NCBI RefSeq assembly: GCF_040869045.1
Contig: NC_090319.1
Coordinates: 386,647,601-386,711,600 of the forward strand
DNA length: 64,000 nucleotides
Reading direction: 5' to 3'
From: Eurosta solidaginis
Lineage: Eukaryota; Arthropoda; Insecta; Diptera; Tephritidae
The first letter of the stretch is position 1; every line of letters starts with the position of its first letter. This document shows, piece after piece, positions 22,698-34,565 of the stretch. The notes under the pieces were generated by a model. It was not told the DNA's origin. It saw only the letters and a list, made by a program, of their open reading frames with translations, and made no database searches. Position numbers and translations under genes: made by a program.

Positions 22698-23559
22698 AAA
22701 ATATGATTAATCATAAATCAAAAATCGCTAAACCTATCGTAACAAAATTCGGCAGAGAGGTTGCCTTTACTATAAGGAATGCTTTGAAGAAAAATTAACG
22801 AAATCGGTTAAGGACCACGCCCACTTTTATATAAAAGATTTTTAAAAGGGTCGTGGACGAATAAAATAAGCTATATCTTTGGAAAAAAAGATCTTTATAT
22901 CAATTGTATTTCATTTCCCAAGTTGATTTATAACAACAAATAGGAAAAACTTCAACTTTAAAAAAAAGGGCGTGGCACCGCCCCTTTTATGACTAAGCAA
23001 ATTTCTATGTTTCTGGAGCCACAATTCGAAGAAATATTAATGGATCGTAATAAAATTGGGTACACAAATTTTCCCTATAGTAGAAAATATTTCTGGTAAT
23101 AATGTACGGGATCAGTTAAAGACCACGGCAACTTAGATATAAAACAAGTAGACTAGAATAATAAGCTATAACTTAGCAAAAAATAGTTTTGAATCAATGA
23201 TATTTCACTTATCAAGTTTTATTGTAAGAGGAAATAGGGAGACATTTTTTTTTAAACGGGCGGTGCCACGTGTTATGTAGAAAAGTAATTTATCTGAAAT
23301 GAAATGTGCCATTGAAGCTCACGCTATATAATGTTCGGTTACACCCGAACTTAGACACCTTTACTTGTTTTGGTCAAGTTTAAGTTCAAATTTCTTTTTT
23401 TAATGCGATTACAGTTTAGATCCGGACGTCAATTTCTGTACCGACTTCGATTTTAATTTGGGCCTGGTTTCGGTTTCGCATTCGCTCGAGTTGACGTTCC
23501 GGTTTCGGATACGTCTTCGCATTTGGTTTCAGTACCGGCATCGGTTTCGGTTCCGGTTT

Positions 23560-23800
23560 CTCACCATTCCTCCCCTATCCTTCGGTTTTTTCTTCCTATC
23601 CCTTCTTCAGCTCCTTTCCTCTCCTTGCCCCTTTTTCTCCCCTACTCTTTATTTCCTTCCCTCCCTCCTTATCTGTCTTTATTTTCTCATCTTCTTCTCA
23701 TTCTCTTATTTCCTTTCTTTACATTTTCTTTCTTTTGTTAAGCTTTCTCTTCCATTATTTTCTCTTCTACTCCTTTGCTATCCCCTCCATTTGCTGATTT
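23560..23800 (+). repeat. Long polypyrimidine tract
   Basis: About 240 bp are almost entirely C and T on the plus strand, with few interrupting purines. Open frames across it give Leu/Ser/Phe/Pro-only peptides and are composition artefacts. Such tracts can adopt triplex structures. Confidence 0.7.
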
Positions 23801-25090
23801 GGTATTTGATTGCGCTCATATCATTTCACCCACGTACATAATTTACAAAGTGTTCATAATTACACGTAACAAAATACATTAAATTACAATTCAAATTACA
23901 TCAAAAAATTAAGATAGCCCGGCCCAAATGCTGCCAAGCTGCTTTGGATTCATTAGATGGTCATCAGACTTCTCTTCAGTTCGTTTATGCTTCAAAATGC
24001 TAACTCGGATGTAGAAGCACCACAATATGCACCGTAGTGACACATCAATCAGAAGTTTGCTAGCATTCAAGCCATAAGTGTTCGTAGAAGCAAGTTTAAG
24101 TCTAATTTATGAATGTAACAGATGGTGTCAACCTAAATGGGCTAATAAAAAGACCACACGGCAACATGACGACCAACAATATTTCGTGAAGGTCAGTTGC
24201 GCTGCCACAAATTTATTAGACATTGTTTGTGCCGATTTGTTTCGTAAAAATGTAATGACCCATATCGCGAAAAGGTTCTTCAATTTCAAATGCAGTGATA
24301 GTGTTTTTAAATGCACATGTGGATTTCCACAGTGACGGGTGGAAAATTTTAGCTTGACTTTGACGACAACTTTAAGAAATTTCTAATTTTTCCAAACTTA
24401 TCACGAAAACAATCACAAGGAAGTCACATTATTTCGAAAATCATGCCGGAATGATTCGGAGATAGTGCTGAAATTGTATCAAAACGGTCTGGCAACGACT
24501 CCGAAACCATCCAAAAATGGTCCGAAATCAGTCCCGAATTGATCCAGAAAAATAACCGAAATTAATAAGAAACAAACTCTAAAAAAAAACGGTAACTAAT
24601 CGAAAGTAGTCCAGAAATGAGCCCTAAACAAGCCAAAATTACCCGAAATGTCCCAAAACAATACCAAAATGATCCCTAAACTATCCGAAAAAGACTCGAA
24701 TCCTAGTGTTAATCTAAAAAATTTCAAAAATCATTCCGAAATTTTGTCCCAAATAGTGCCAAAGTTAAGTATCCTAAAATATTCCCGAATGGTCCGGAGA
24801 TAGTTTCAAAATGATTCCTTATATTAAGTGATATCATCCCGAAACGAATCATTGAACAATCTATTTCTGATATTATCCACAAAACAATAACAACAAGTGG
24901 GCTAGAGCCTGGTCTGCTGAAGTAGTAAATATATAAGCACGGTGTAAAAACTCTGGTTAAGCTGGTTACTCGTCAATTTTGAATACTTGAATGAATATTC
25001 AAGCATTGTTATTGAATTTACTACAGCAGCACGGAAATCCATGATTAAATCAATTCAATATCAAATGTTAATAAATTGAAGTTTAAATGA
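23801..25090. other. Gene-less stretch with degenerate CCGAAA-type repeat
   Basis: Positions 23801-24400 hold nothing I can name. From about 24400 to 24850 the plus strand repeats blocks such as GTCCCGAA, GATCC and CCATCC spaced 10-13 bp apart, a decayed relative of the satellite at 59060-63830. Positions 24860-25090 show no feature. Confidence 0.5.
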
Positions 25091-26542
25091 AACAAGTAAG
25101 GAAGGCTAAGTTCGGGTGTAACCTAACATTACATACTCAGCTGAGAGCTTTGGAGGCAAAATAAGGGAAAATCACCAAGTAGGAAAATGAACCTAGGGTA
25201 ACCCTGGAATGTGTTTGTATGACATGGGTATCAAATGGAAGGTATTAAAGAGTATTTAAAAAGGGAGTGGGCCACAGTTCTACAGGTGTACGCCATTTCG
25301 GGATATCACCATAAAGGTGGATCAGGGGTGACTCTAGAATGTGTTTGTACGATATGGGAATCAAATGAAAGGTGTTAATGAGTATTTTAAAAGGGAGTGG
25401 GCCTTAGTTCTATAGGTGGACGCATATTCGAGATATCGCCATAAAGGTGGACCAGGGGTGACTCTAGAATGTGTTTGTACTATATGGGAATCAAATGAAA
25501 GGTGTTAATAAGTATTTTAAAAGGGAGTGGGCCTTAGTTATATAGGTGTACGCCATTTCGGGATATCGCCATAAAGGAGGACCAGGGGTGACTCTAGAAT
25601 GTGTTTGTACGATATGGGGATCAAATGAAAGGTGTTAATGATTACACTGGTTTACAGCCAAAATGCTCCAGAGACGCCATTATGAAATTCCTATGTAAAA
25701 TCACCCCCCGATTCCGAAAATCAAGGTTATTTTTAATCCTATGGTAACGTTTTTGAGATATTTACGAATAACCGTTTTTTTTTTTGCAATTCCAAGACGG
25801 TTTGAAGCTTTTAAAGCTTTACCAATCAAAGGATAACTTATTATGCTTTCTTACTACCAGCGGATCTAGATATGGTAGTAATGCATCTTTTTCAATTTCA
25901 AATTTAAAATGTGGTACAAAAAACCCACTGCATCGGGCAGATTGATCAATTTTTATTCAAAGCACGACAAATCAACCATTATCAACACAGCGAAAAACTT
26001 TATCAAGAGAGTTTTATCAATCAGTGATACGATATACCATGACAAAAATATCGTAATCATTACGAAAATTCTGAAAGACAACGATTTTCCTTTAGGTCTT
26101 ATAAGAGCCTATGTTCACGACCATTTTACAAAAGCTAACACCAATCAAACCTTTAATGATAAAACTAATAAAATATATAAGACATCCACGCATGTTCAGG
26201 GGCTATCAAATAGAATGAAATATTCCAAAATGTATGACCGTGAGAGATTTAAAATAGCATTTACTTATAATAATACCGTCCAAAAAATATTCAGTAACAC
26301 AAAAAAAAAAAAACAGAAAGATATGACAAATCCGACGTTATATACCGGATTCCTTGCAAAAATAACGGGTCCTACGTATGCCCTAAGGTATATGTTGGTA
26401 CAACTAAGTCCAGACTAAAAACAAGGATTTCCGCGTATAAATCAAATTTAAAAAATCGCGACCACCCTAATGAAAACAAAACAGCTTTAAGTCAGCATTG
26501 CAGAGAAACCGGGCACACTCCAGATTTTGAGAACGTAGCAAT

Positions 26543-26735
26543 CATAGCGGAATGATACAGGTGGCAGCATGGTGACATACCTACAAACATAAATACAAAT
26601 TTCATGTACTTTGTTTTTGTAAATTCGATGGACAAATGTCAAAATCGTACTGCGCCTAAAGTTGATGTATCAAATCAAATAAAAAAAGTTTGTAATCAGC
26701 TGTTCCATGCTGCCACCTTGTATCGTTGCGCCATG
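26543..26735. mobile_element. 193-bp MITE with 8-bp target duplication
   Basis: Inverted ends read CATAGCGGAATGATACA-GG on the left and CATGGCGCAACGATACAAGG on the right, both continuing TGGCAGCATGG (about 31 bp). GTAGCAAT flanks both sides (26535-26542 and 26736-26743). Removing the insert restores the Penelope reading frame (FENVAI then MQQEKHYN). An 8-bp duplication and CA ends fit the P or hAT groups. Confidence 0.75.
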
Positions 26736-27014
26736 GTAGCAATAATGCAACAGGAGAAGCATTACAACAAAAGATACACACTTGAGATGTTGTTTATTAT
26801 TAATGAACCGAGAGAGAAACGAATGAACTACAAAGCAGATACGGAAAAATGCGCGTCGGCATACCGATAACTGATCAACAGGAGCAACAGAAGAGCACTA
26901 TGAGAGTTTTGCCTATTATTTAGTTAGTTTAATGTATTGCTGTTTGTGTAAAAATTTGTTTACCATTACTGCATATTTTTTGATGTTTACTTTTTCGGTT
27001 CTATTGCCTTCTTG

Positions 27015-27369
27015 CAAAAATAAAATAAATGTAAGGCGCGATAACCTCCGAAGAGATCTAAGGCTGAGCTTCTCTTCCAATTTGCGTCGTGCTCCTCTTG
27101 ATTTTCCATACAAATTGGCCGGACGGGACCTACATGATTTATGCCGACTCCGAACGGCATCTGCGGGACAGATGAGTTTTCACTGAGAGCTTTTCATGGC
27201 AGAAATACACCCGGAGCGCTTGCCAAACACTGCCGAGGGGCGACCCCGCTTAGAAAAATTTTCGTCTAATTGAAAAACCTTATTTCTAAAATTTTGATGT
27301 TGCTTTGCCCGGGGTGTGAACCCAGAGCATACGGTGTGGTAGGCGGAGCACGCTACCATCACACCACGG
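27015..27369 (-). mobile_element. tRNA-derived SINE, copy 1
   Basis: Reading on the minus strand, the head has GTGGTGTGATGGTAGCGTGC and the B box GGTTCACACCC, followed by a ~280-bp body and an AT-rich TTACATTTATTTTATTTT tail. The 10-bp target duplication TGCCTTCTTG lies at 27005-27014 and 27370-27379. The head would be an internal pol III promoter. It is highly similar to the copy at 35313-35658. Confidence 0.85.
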
Positions 27370-27903
27370 TGCCTTCTTGTACTTATGTTTAATATTGCAA
27401 AATTAGTCGACAAGCTACACCCAAGAGTGTAAATTTATAAATCGGTTTTTATATGTTTTATGATTTTAATGTTTTATGTTTGTTCTTTACAGTCCTGAGA
27501 ATGACCTCATATATATAAAATCTATCCTGGTTTTAATATGAATATATATGTATATGGCCTCGAGCTCGTTAAATATTTAAAATTTATAAGTCTAAGGCCG
27601 AAAATAATCAGAAGATAATTTTGTAAAAATATTAAAAAATTTGTACTTTGCGAGGAAGGATCTCGAAACCTTTTTATTTTTTCTGCAGATTTTTTTCGTC
27701 TCTCTTTATTACAAAAAAATAAGCTTTCATTCAACAAAATCGATGAACTAATACAAAAGTTTTAAGCATTTAAATAAATATATCCATATAGTAAAACTTA
27801 AATACCCTACAAATAATAGCATATGTACATATGATTCTGTCTTAACTCTATGATCTTATTTTATAATTGAAAAAGTTGTGTCTAGTTATGACGCTTATTT
27901 AGA

Positions 27904-30416
27904 TTAGGATCTGTTTCTCTTATGAGAACAGTAGTCAGCCACCATAGTGACATCCCAGAATCCTTGATACCGACTTTTAATCATTTTTATTTGCTGGTAA
28001 AACCTTTCGCCATGCTCGTCACTTTCGTCGCCAAGATTTTGCGGGAAAAAATTTAAGTGCGAGTGTAGAAAATCAATTTTTAAAGACATATTTACTCCTG
28101 AAAGAAAATAAAAAAGTATATTAGATAAATACATAAGTGACACATTAGTATATAATTTTCTTAGGCTGGATTTATCTTTCAATTAAGAACAAATTTTTTG
28201 TTTACATTTTTCTCGTTTTAGTTTGTTTGGACCTGGATGATGAATTTAGATTTAGCGCTATATATTCTCATGTAAATTTAAAAATGTTCATACAAATTTT
28301 TTGTCTATCGGGCAGATAGATTTTAAAGTTAACTGAGATAACGGTCTTAAATATGTTTTTTTATTTACCCATTTCCGCATAGTTTTTTATTAAGTCGTTC
28401 ACTATCATCTCGTAGTTAGGACTTTTGTGTTTGCCTAAAAAAGAAGTAACGACCTTTTCAAAAGAATCCTACGCTGCTGCCTCCACTGGTGACAATAGTT
28501 CTTTGAAATGGTTATTGGTCATCATTTTCCTTATATGCGGTTCCCCAAAAATCCCTTCCTTTATTTTTACTTCTGAAATCTCTGGAAATATTGTCTTTTT
28601 TCCTTCTTTATAAGTGGGGAGTATTTTATCGTGGGGAGTATCGTTCTGGCCAATCCTTTATGATGTAGTGGTCTTGACGAGCTCGGCTATCCCACTTGCA
28701 TAGAAAGCAACAGTATTTTGTGTATCCACTTTGCAGACCACATAGCATTCCAGCTACTTTAATATCGGCACATATTTTCCAATCATGTTCTTCGTATTTG
28801 ATTAATTTGAGCAATTTTTGCATTATCTCATACGTTTCCTTTGTATTTACTGCATGCGCGATCGGGATAGATGGCTTTTGGTTGCCAATGTGCAAAAACA
28901 CGGCCTTTAAACTTAATGTATTGCCATATAGTATTTGTTTAACCGGCTTTACGTCCAATTTTTTAGTATTAAAAACACCAAAAATTGTTTCTCCTTCAGT
29001 TTACCAATATATGTCGGTACACACGGTAACCGTCTTCAGGGCTTTGAACTATAAACAAATTACAGAAGCATAAAATAAATATACAATTTATATAAAAACT
29101 GAACAAACATGAACATTTCTTTACATACATTATTTTACACGTCTTCACTGTTTAACGTGGAGTTAGTCACTGTCCGCATTTGGTTTATCAAATGTTTGTA
29201 GTAGCTCGCGCAGTTATCAATGTCCGTTTTGTAATTCATTCGTATGTTAGTCGGTGTGTTTAAAATATGAAGTACTTCTAAAGTCAATCTCTTCCTGTGT
29301 TTCTCTTCCTGAAGTATTGTTGTTTGGTTAAAGTTCGGAGAGTGGTTTTTCGTCGTACAGTTTGTAGAAGTGCTGTTCTTGGTGATTTGTTTCGTGGCAA
29401 TGTTGGGCTAGTCCAGTTTTTAATTTGGCTTTAGTTGTGCCGACTTATATATTATTCCACGGTTCCATGTCATTTCCATTACGTGGTATTTTATATATCA
29501 CATTGCTTCTATCCGCCTGAGGTACCTTAGACTTTGTTCTGTTGAATAAATTTTTTAATGCGTTAATTGGCTTCTGCGCTATTTCAACTTTTTCTTGATT
29601 ATAACAATTCGAATTTGCTAAGCGCTCTGATAAATTTGGTACATAAGATAATGATTTGAAAATTTCTGGTTTTTATGATTCCCGTTGACTAGCTTGTGAT
29701 GTACATCTTTTAATTAGTGTATTTGTAATATTTTCAGGGAAAATCGTTACTTTTTAATAATACTTTTGCTTCTTCTTTGATCTCTTTGTGGTAAGCGTCA
29801 TTCTGATATATTTAGCATACGTCGTATACAGCCCATTGCTGTATTCATTATCATCGTCTTTGAGTGTTTCGAATTTATTGCCGTCTTTGAACAATCGCCA
29901 CTCTTTTGAATCATATGGTTCACCAAACTGTTTGAATAGACCAGCAATGTCTTTGCAGTAACAAACACTGTCCTCCTCCGTATAGTACTTGGAAAATTGT
30001 TCGTGACGAGTTCTATATTATGTTACCTTAACAACGGATGAAACAAATTTAAATTGTTGCATACGAGAGGCGTGTAGTTCGGCCTTTTCCTTTGACAATT
30101 CCAAATTCCTTATCCAATTATTGAGTTGTGCTTGTGACAAAGGGTCTCTTTCGTTTTCCGTTTGAAGTCCAGTACAACATGATGCCGCGTAATCAGATAC
30201 CACTGTTGACAACAAAACTGGAGCCGGAACTAAAGTTAAATTTGATTCTGGCAATGTAGCTTCCGTTGAATTTCGTTCTGGTAATGACACTGTAGATACG
30301 CTTGCATAGGTTACTTTTCTTGACTTTGCAACTCCAAGTACTTTTGTAGTACAAATATAGCAGTCCGTTGAATGGCAAGTTGGTTCCCTCCACTTCATTG
30401 GTGTAATAAATTTCAT
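27904..30416 (-). pseudogene. Transposase of the CACTG element, copy 1 (broken, interrupted)
   Basis: Three blocks align with the copy at 35857-37450. The N-terminal block (30416-30018) has MKWREPTCHSTDCYICTTKV and NLELSKEKAELHASRMQQF, continuing in another frame with YYTEEDSVCYCKDIAGLF and SKEWRLF. The middle block (28958-28626) has SIPIAHAVNTKETYEIM and GLQSGYTKYCCFLCKWDSR. The C-terminal block (28182-27904) has NLGDESDEHGERFYQQIKMI and MVADYC. A Penelope fragment separates the first two. The DxK and CxxC (CCFLCKWDSR) region is distantly reminiscent of TNP2-type transposases, but I cannot place it. Confidence 0.65.
28970..29900 (-). pseudogene. Penelope-like element fragment 2 inside the CACTG transposon
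   Basis: Degenerate minus-strand frames give VEIAQKPINALKNLFNRTKS, NVIYKIPRNGNDMEPWNNI, then VGTTKAKLKTGLAQHCHETN, the linker and GIY-YIG endonuclease of a Penelope-like protein. The transposase reading stops at SKEWRLF on the right and resumes near 28958 on the left, which defines the insertion. A hammerhead-like motif lies at 29011-29039, downstream of the endonuclease. Edges are accurate to about 20 bp. Confidence 0.7.
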
Positions 30417-32522
30417 ATGTCGCCTAAATAGATAGTTTCAGAAATTAGTCAGTTATGCATTAAAAGGGAGGAAGTTCCTAATTTTTAAAACGCACCTTTT
30501 ATTTCCGGTTTCCGAAAAAATCAATTCGACTCGACATGTTGTGCACACATTATTCGGTGTCCATGGTTTTTTGGCTCAATTCCAAAATATTTACAGTATG
30601 TAACTTTCAAAGAAATTGAAAGCACACGTCGCATCATTTTAACGATAAACTCTCGCGCCCTCTTATTCATATTATATTTTTAAGTAAATGACGAGTTATA
30701 AACTGCAATTATAAACTGAACAGTATCCGGCGAGCCTTGCAGATATATGAAAGAACAAGGCGCATGTACTATTATTTATGCTTAGATGAAGTAAAAATTC
30801 AAGCCTACCTAGCCAAAAAGGTTCCCTAGTTCTACAAAGAAAACACTACCTGCTTTAAAAATATGCTCTTGCTTGAAATGTACCTGGGTTTGAGAAAACG
30901 ACACTAACAGTTTTTTTTAATCTAATAACCCTTTGAAAATCTACCTGCTAACTAACTGATATACGAATACTAACACATATGTACCAGTAGGGTACTTAAG
31001 TATTAAATGGACATATTTACTTGAATGCTTATAACTTTTGTATTAGCTCATCGATTTTGTTGAATGAAAGCTTATTTTTTTGTAATAAAACAGAGAGCTT
31101 AGAGAGAAAAAAAATTAGCAAAAATATAAAAAGTTTTCGAGATCCTTCCTCGCAAAGTACAATTTTTTTTTATATTTTTACAAGAAAAATTGAAAAAATC
31201 CGTAATGATTGTTCGTTACCTTGAATCGGAAGGGCCTAGCAAAAAGTGTTGTATGCACAGTTTATAGCAAATTGTATTACCTTTTAAAAGTTTTAAACCG
31301 TTTTGGAATTGCTCAATTCGTTCTTGAGATATATATGATTAAGTGGACCCAATTTTTTTAACATAGAATTAAAAATAACCTTGATTTTCGGAATCAGGGG
31401 GTGATTTTACATAGGAATTTCATAATTATGTCTCTGGTGCAGAAAAAAAATTGGAATTTGTGATCCAGTGTTATTTAAAAGGGAGTGGGCCATACTTCTA
31501 TAGGTGGAAATCTTTTCGACATATCACCATAAAGGTGAACAAGGAGTGACTCGTATAATGTGTTTGTACGATATGGGTATCAAATTAAAGGTATTAGTGA
31601 GGGTTTTATAAGGGAGTGGCCCTTAGTTGTAAATGTGAAGGCGTTTTCGAGATATCGACCAAAATGTGGACCAGGGTGACCCAGAACATCATCTGTCGGG
31701 TACCGCTAATTTATTTATATATGTAATACCACGAACAGCATTCCTGTCAAGATTTGAAGGGCTTTTTATTTTGCCCTGCATAACTTTTTCTTCTTCGACT
31801 TAATATGGTAGGTGTCACACGCATTTTATAAAGTTTTTTCTAAAGTTATATTTTGCGTCAATAAACCAATCCAATTACCGTGTTTCATCCCTTTTTCATA
31901 TTTGGTATAGAATTATGGCATTTTATTCATTTTTCGTAATTTTAGATATCGAAAAAGTGGGCATAGTCGTATTTCGGCTATTTTTTATTTTTTAAAGTGA
32001 GTTCAGATAAGTACGTGAACTAAATTTAGTAAGGATATATCGATTTTTGCTCAAGTTATCGTGTTAACGGCCGAGCGGAAGGACAGACGGTCGACTGTGT
32101 ATAAAAACTGGGCGTGGCTTCAACCGATTCACAGAAAACAGTTATCGTTATAGAATCTATGCCCCTACCAAATTTCACAAGGATTGGTAAATTTTTGTTC
32201 GATTTATGGCATTAAAGGTATTCTAGACAAATTAAATTAAAAAGGGCGTAGCCACGCCCATTTTGAAATTTTGTTGCACCATATAATTACTGGAGTTGAA
32301 TGTTGACATAATTTACTTATATACTGTAAAGATATTAAATTTTTTGTTAAAATTTGACTTAAACAATTTTTTTTTAAGTGGGCGTGTTCGTCATCCGACT
32401 TTTCTCATTTTTATTTAGCACATATATAGCAACAGGAATAATGTTCCTGCCAAATTTCATCATGATATCTTCAACTACTGCCCAATTGCAACTTGCAAAC
32501 CTTTAAATTACCTTCTTTTACA

Positions 32523-33409
32523 AGTTATAAAAACGTTGGCGATAAGATTTTAACAAAAAAAAAATATTTTTAGGGGTTTGAGGAGTGTTTTGGTCGAAAA
32601 ATTTACCCTCTCGCCATTTTTTTTGCAGGCTCGAAAATTATTTTTTTGGGTATGCGTAGTGGAACTTTTTTCCTAAACCCAAATCCTATCGAAAAATCGA
32701 TGGCGCGATATCGGTTAATAAATCGACCCAGTCTAATAGACACAACCGAAAAAATAAGCCGCTAAAGTGTTTATTTATGTAATGGCAGAATGTTTTCCTT
32801 ATTAGTGCATGCACCCACCTACGTCTATTTCTGTATTTTTTCTAGCTTGCTAACCTGCCTTTCGTGCTAACGAAAATAAATGAAAACGCCTTAGCTAAGG
32901 AATTCTCACATTTATAAAGCAAAATGTACGCTCAAATGCAATTATTCAAATAAGTTGTATGAATGAAGAATGTATTATCGTCCAAATAATATAAATAATA
33001 TAAGTCCGTAAGCGTGTTGTCGCGAAAGGATTGAGCTGAACCTATTTTGCACAATTGTCCAGTGGACAATTGTCTTCTATTTTCAATCTGTCCGATCCCT
33101 TTGAGTGAGGTCTTAATTCTAATCATATTTTAATTTTCATTCAAGTTTACTCCATCTTACTTACCCAATTATAACTAGTTTCCCATATCGTACTCGCGGT
33201 TTGTCGTGTCAATCTGCAACAGCTTCAGCTAGTATGGGGGATTCTGTGCGGTCAGTGCTCTAATGAATAAAATATAAACAAAGAGAGACACATCAGTATT
33301 AAGCAAGTAATTAATTGTTGTTGTTGTATTAATATTAATGTGTCATTAAGCCAATATATGCATATATTAAGTACTTGTTCCACACTTGAATATCTCTACT
33401 CATACATAT
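32523..33409. other. Gene-less stretch
   Basis: AT-rich sequence with no coding or repeat family that I recognise. Position 33317 begins a short GTT run. Confidence 0.4.
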
Positions 33410-33938
33410 TGTGACGAATATTAGCGAAACTAAGGGATACTATCATCTCTAAGCCGATGCTAAGCAGTGACTTGTATGCACATCAATAGCTCAATCATTA
33501 TGTTTACACATATATACGTACACGCAGCGGAGTAGAGACGCACAAACACATGCAGATATCTTATCTGAGATGCTCCCAAAAGTATGCAATTATAATTGTG
33601 GAAGTGTCGCTCACAAATACACGCGCATATGAGAAGCTATACACGTGCATCTGTAGTTATTATTTTGTAGTTGATAACTAACTAGCAAGTTCTGGAAATG
33701 GAAGCGCCTAGAAATATGTGAACGAGGAAACCGCACAGTGTAAAAGCAGCAACAGTAGAGGCGCGACAATCAGTTTTGATTTAAGACGCATCTGGCGAGC
33801 AATAGCAGTATTATTGTGAAGAACTTTAATAAAGGCCATTTTGCATTATCCAATAGTGGTGTTATTTATTCAACAGTTTAGTGATAGATTTGGAAGTATA
33901 AGATTTGGAAGAAGCGGAATTTCAGTAAATTCGTTACA
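33410..33938 (+). repeat. Solo LTR of the same family as the element at 42615-46020
   Basis: The 529-bp unit begins TGTGACGAATATTAGC and ends TCAGTAAATTCGTTACA. It matches the reverse complement of the LTRs at 42615-43145 and 45587-46020 along its length, including CTATCATCTCTAAGCCGAT. No internal sequence lies on either side. No clean 5-bp target duplication is visible. Confidence 0.85.
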
Positions 33939-34565
33939 ATGTGCTATCGACATAGGTGTGTTAAACATTCGTTATCAGCGTGTTATCGATTTTTGCGCAA
34001 ATTTATCCATTATTTGTCAAAAATTTATCGACGATTCATCGGTTTGTTATCAAACAGATACTCATTTAATATAAAATCGACGACTCATCTGTAACCCGTC
34101 GGTAAGAGACCGATAAAAAAATCCCGAAAATGTATCTCAAAATTCTAAGTCCTTGAAGGACCGAATATAGACGCACCAATAAGTATACCGAATTAATAAT
34201 GTTGACAATCTGGTTTGATTTAACCATGTCCGTCTGTCCGTTTCTCTGTTTGAGCGCAAACTTCTTCCTCAATTTTTGGGATATTTTGATACAATTTTGT
34301 GAGCGCATATATTTAGGTGCCCGATTAGACATTTGTCGAAACCAGAAAATATGCCCTTCGTTATATCTTCATTAATTTATGAGATATAAACTTCAAATTT
34401 CACAAGACGCTTTCGTATGGAAGCTTTTCTAATTTCAGCCACATTTTAATGGCTACAATTTCACATATCCCATACAATAGGTTGAGATAAGAGATTCATG
34501 TTCATAGCTATCTCATGCAGAGAACAAGAAACGTGAAACTTCGCTTGAGGATTACCGATCTATTG
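33939..34565. other. Gene-less stretch with a CCATGTCCGTCTGTCCG repeat fragment
   Basis: Around 34180-34450 a non-coding dispersed repeat contains CCATGTCCGTCTGTCCG, a string also common in fly interspersed elements. The stretch 37926-38390 may be its continuation beyond the inserted transposon. No gene is seen. Confidence 0.4.

Larger units (their letters stand above)
18297..23371 (-). mobile_element. Reversed family H element (no central array), split by a second family H element
   Basis: The 3' end lies at 18297-18320 (hairpin arms TTGC/GCAC around AAA) and the 5' end at 23328-23371, with the reversed TTCGGGTGTAACCGAA hairpin and ACTTGTTTT. The left part (18297-18709) and the right part (22698-23371) together match the forward copy at 13100-13841 and its missing 5' part. 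The split point is between CAATTTT and AAATATGATTAATC, so the inserted copy is younger. Confidence 0.7.
25830..27600 (+). pseudogene. Penelope-like element fragment 1 (RT end and GIY-YIG endonuclease)
   Basis: The frame 25909-26418 resembles the RT thumb/linker of a Penelope-like element (SGRLINFYSKHDKSTIINTA). After a frameshift near 26386, the GIY-YIG part reads VYVGTTKSRLKTRIS and ENKTALSQHCRETGHTPDF. A 193-bp MITE then interrupts it, after which MQQEKHYNKRYTLEMLFI and REKRMNYKADTEKCASAYR continue. The endonuclease makes the nick for retrotransposition. The N-terminal RT motifs are missing, as is typical of 5'-truncated copies. Edges are approximate. Confidence 0.75.
25645..31470 (-). mobile_element. 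CACTG-ended DNA transposon with ~0.5 kb inverted repeats (copy 1)
   Basis: The left end CACTGGTTTACAGCC and the right end (inverse of CACTGGATCACAAATTCC) sit between TTA duplications at 25642-25644 and 31471-31473. Inverted repeats share long blocks, for example GAAATTCCTATGTAAAATCA and GATTCCGAAAATCAAGG. The left repeat is interrupted by a Penelope fragment and resumes at about 27600-27810 (TTTGCGAGGAAGGATCTCG); the right repeat covers about 30975-31470. CACTG ends with a 3-bp duplication match the EnSpm/CACTA pattern; the superfamily call is inference. The transposase is in pieces. Confidence 0.75.
25091..32522 (+). mobile_element. Family H element split by the CACTG transposon, 3' truncated
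   Basis: The 5' end is at 25091 (AACAAGTAAGGAAGG, with a mutated hairpin TTCGGGTGTAACCTAA). About four central repeats run to 25644. After the 5.8 kb insertion the repeat resumes at 31471 in the middle of the same monomer (TTTAAAAGGGAGTGGGCC). The GC-box half then runs to about 32522, where homology stops at ACCTTCTTTTA. The last ~450 bp and the 3' hairpin are missing. Confidence 0.75.

Noticed and set aside
23458..23841. 127- and 72-residue frames of Leu, Ser, Phe and Pro
   Set aside because: Produced by the polypyrimidine tract.
27180..27413. 77-residue minus-strand frame
   Set aside because: Lies over SINE copy 1 and its flank; the same sequence elsewhere is non-coding.
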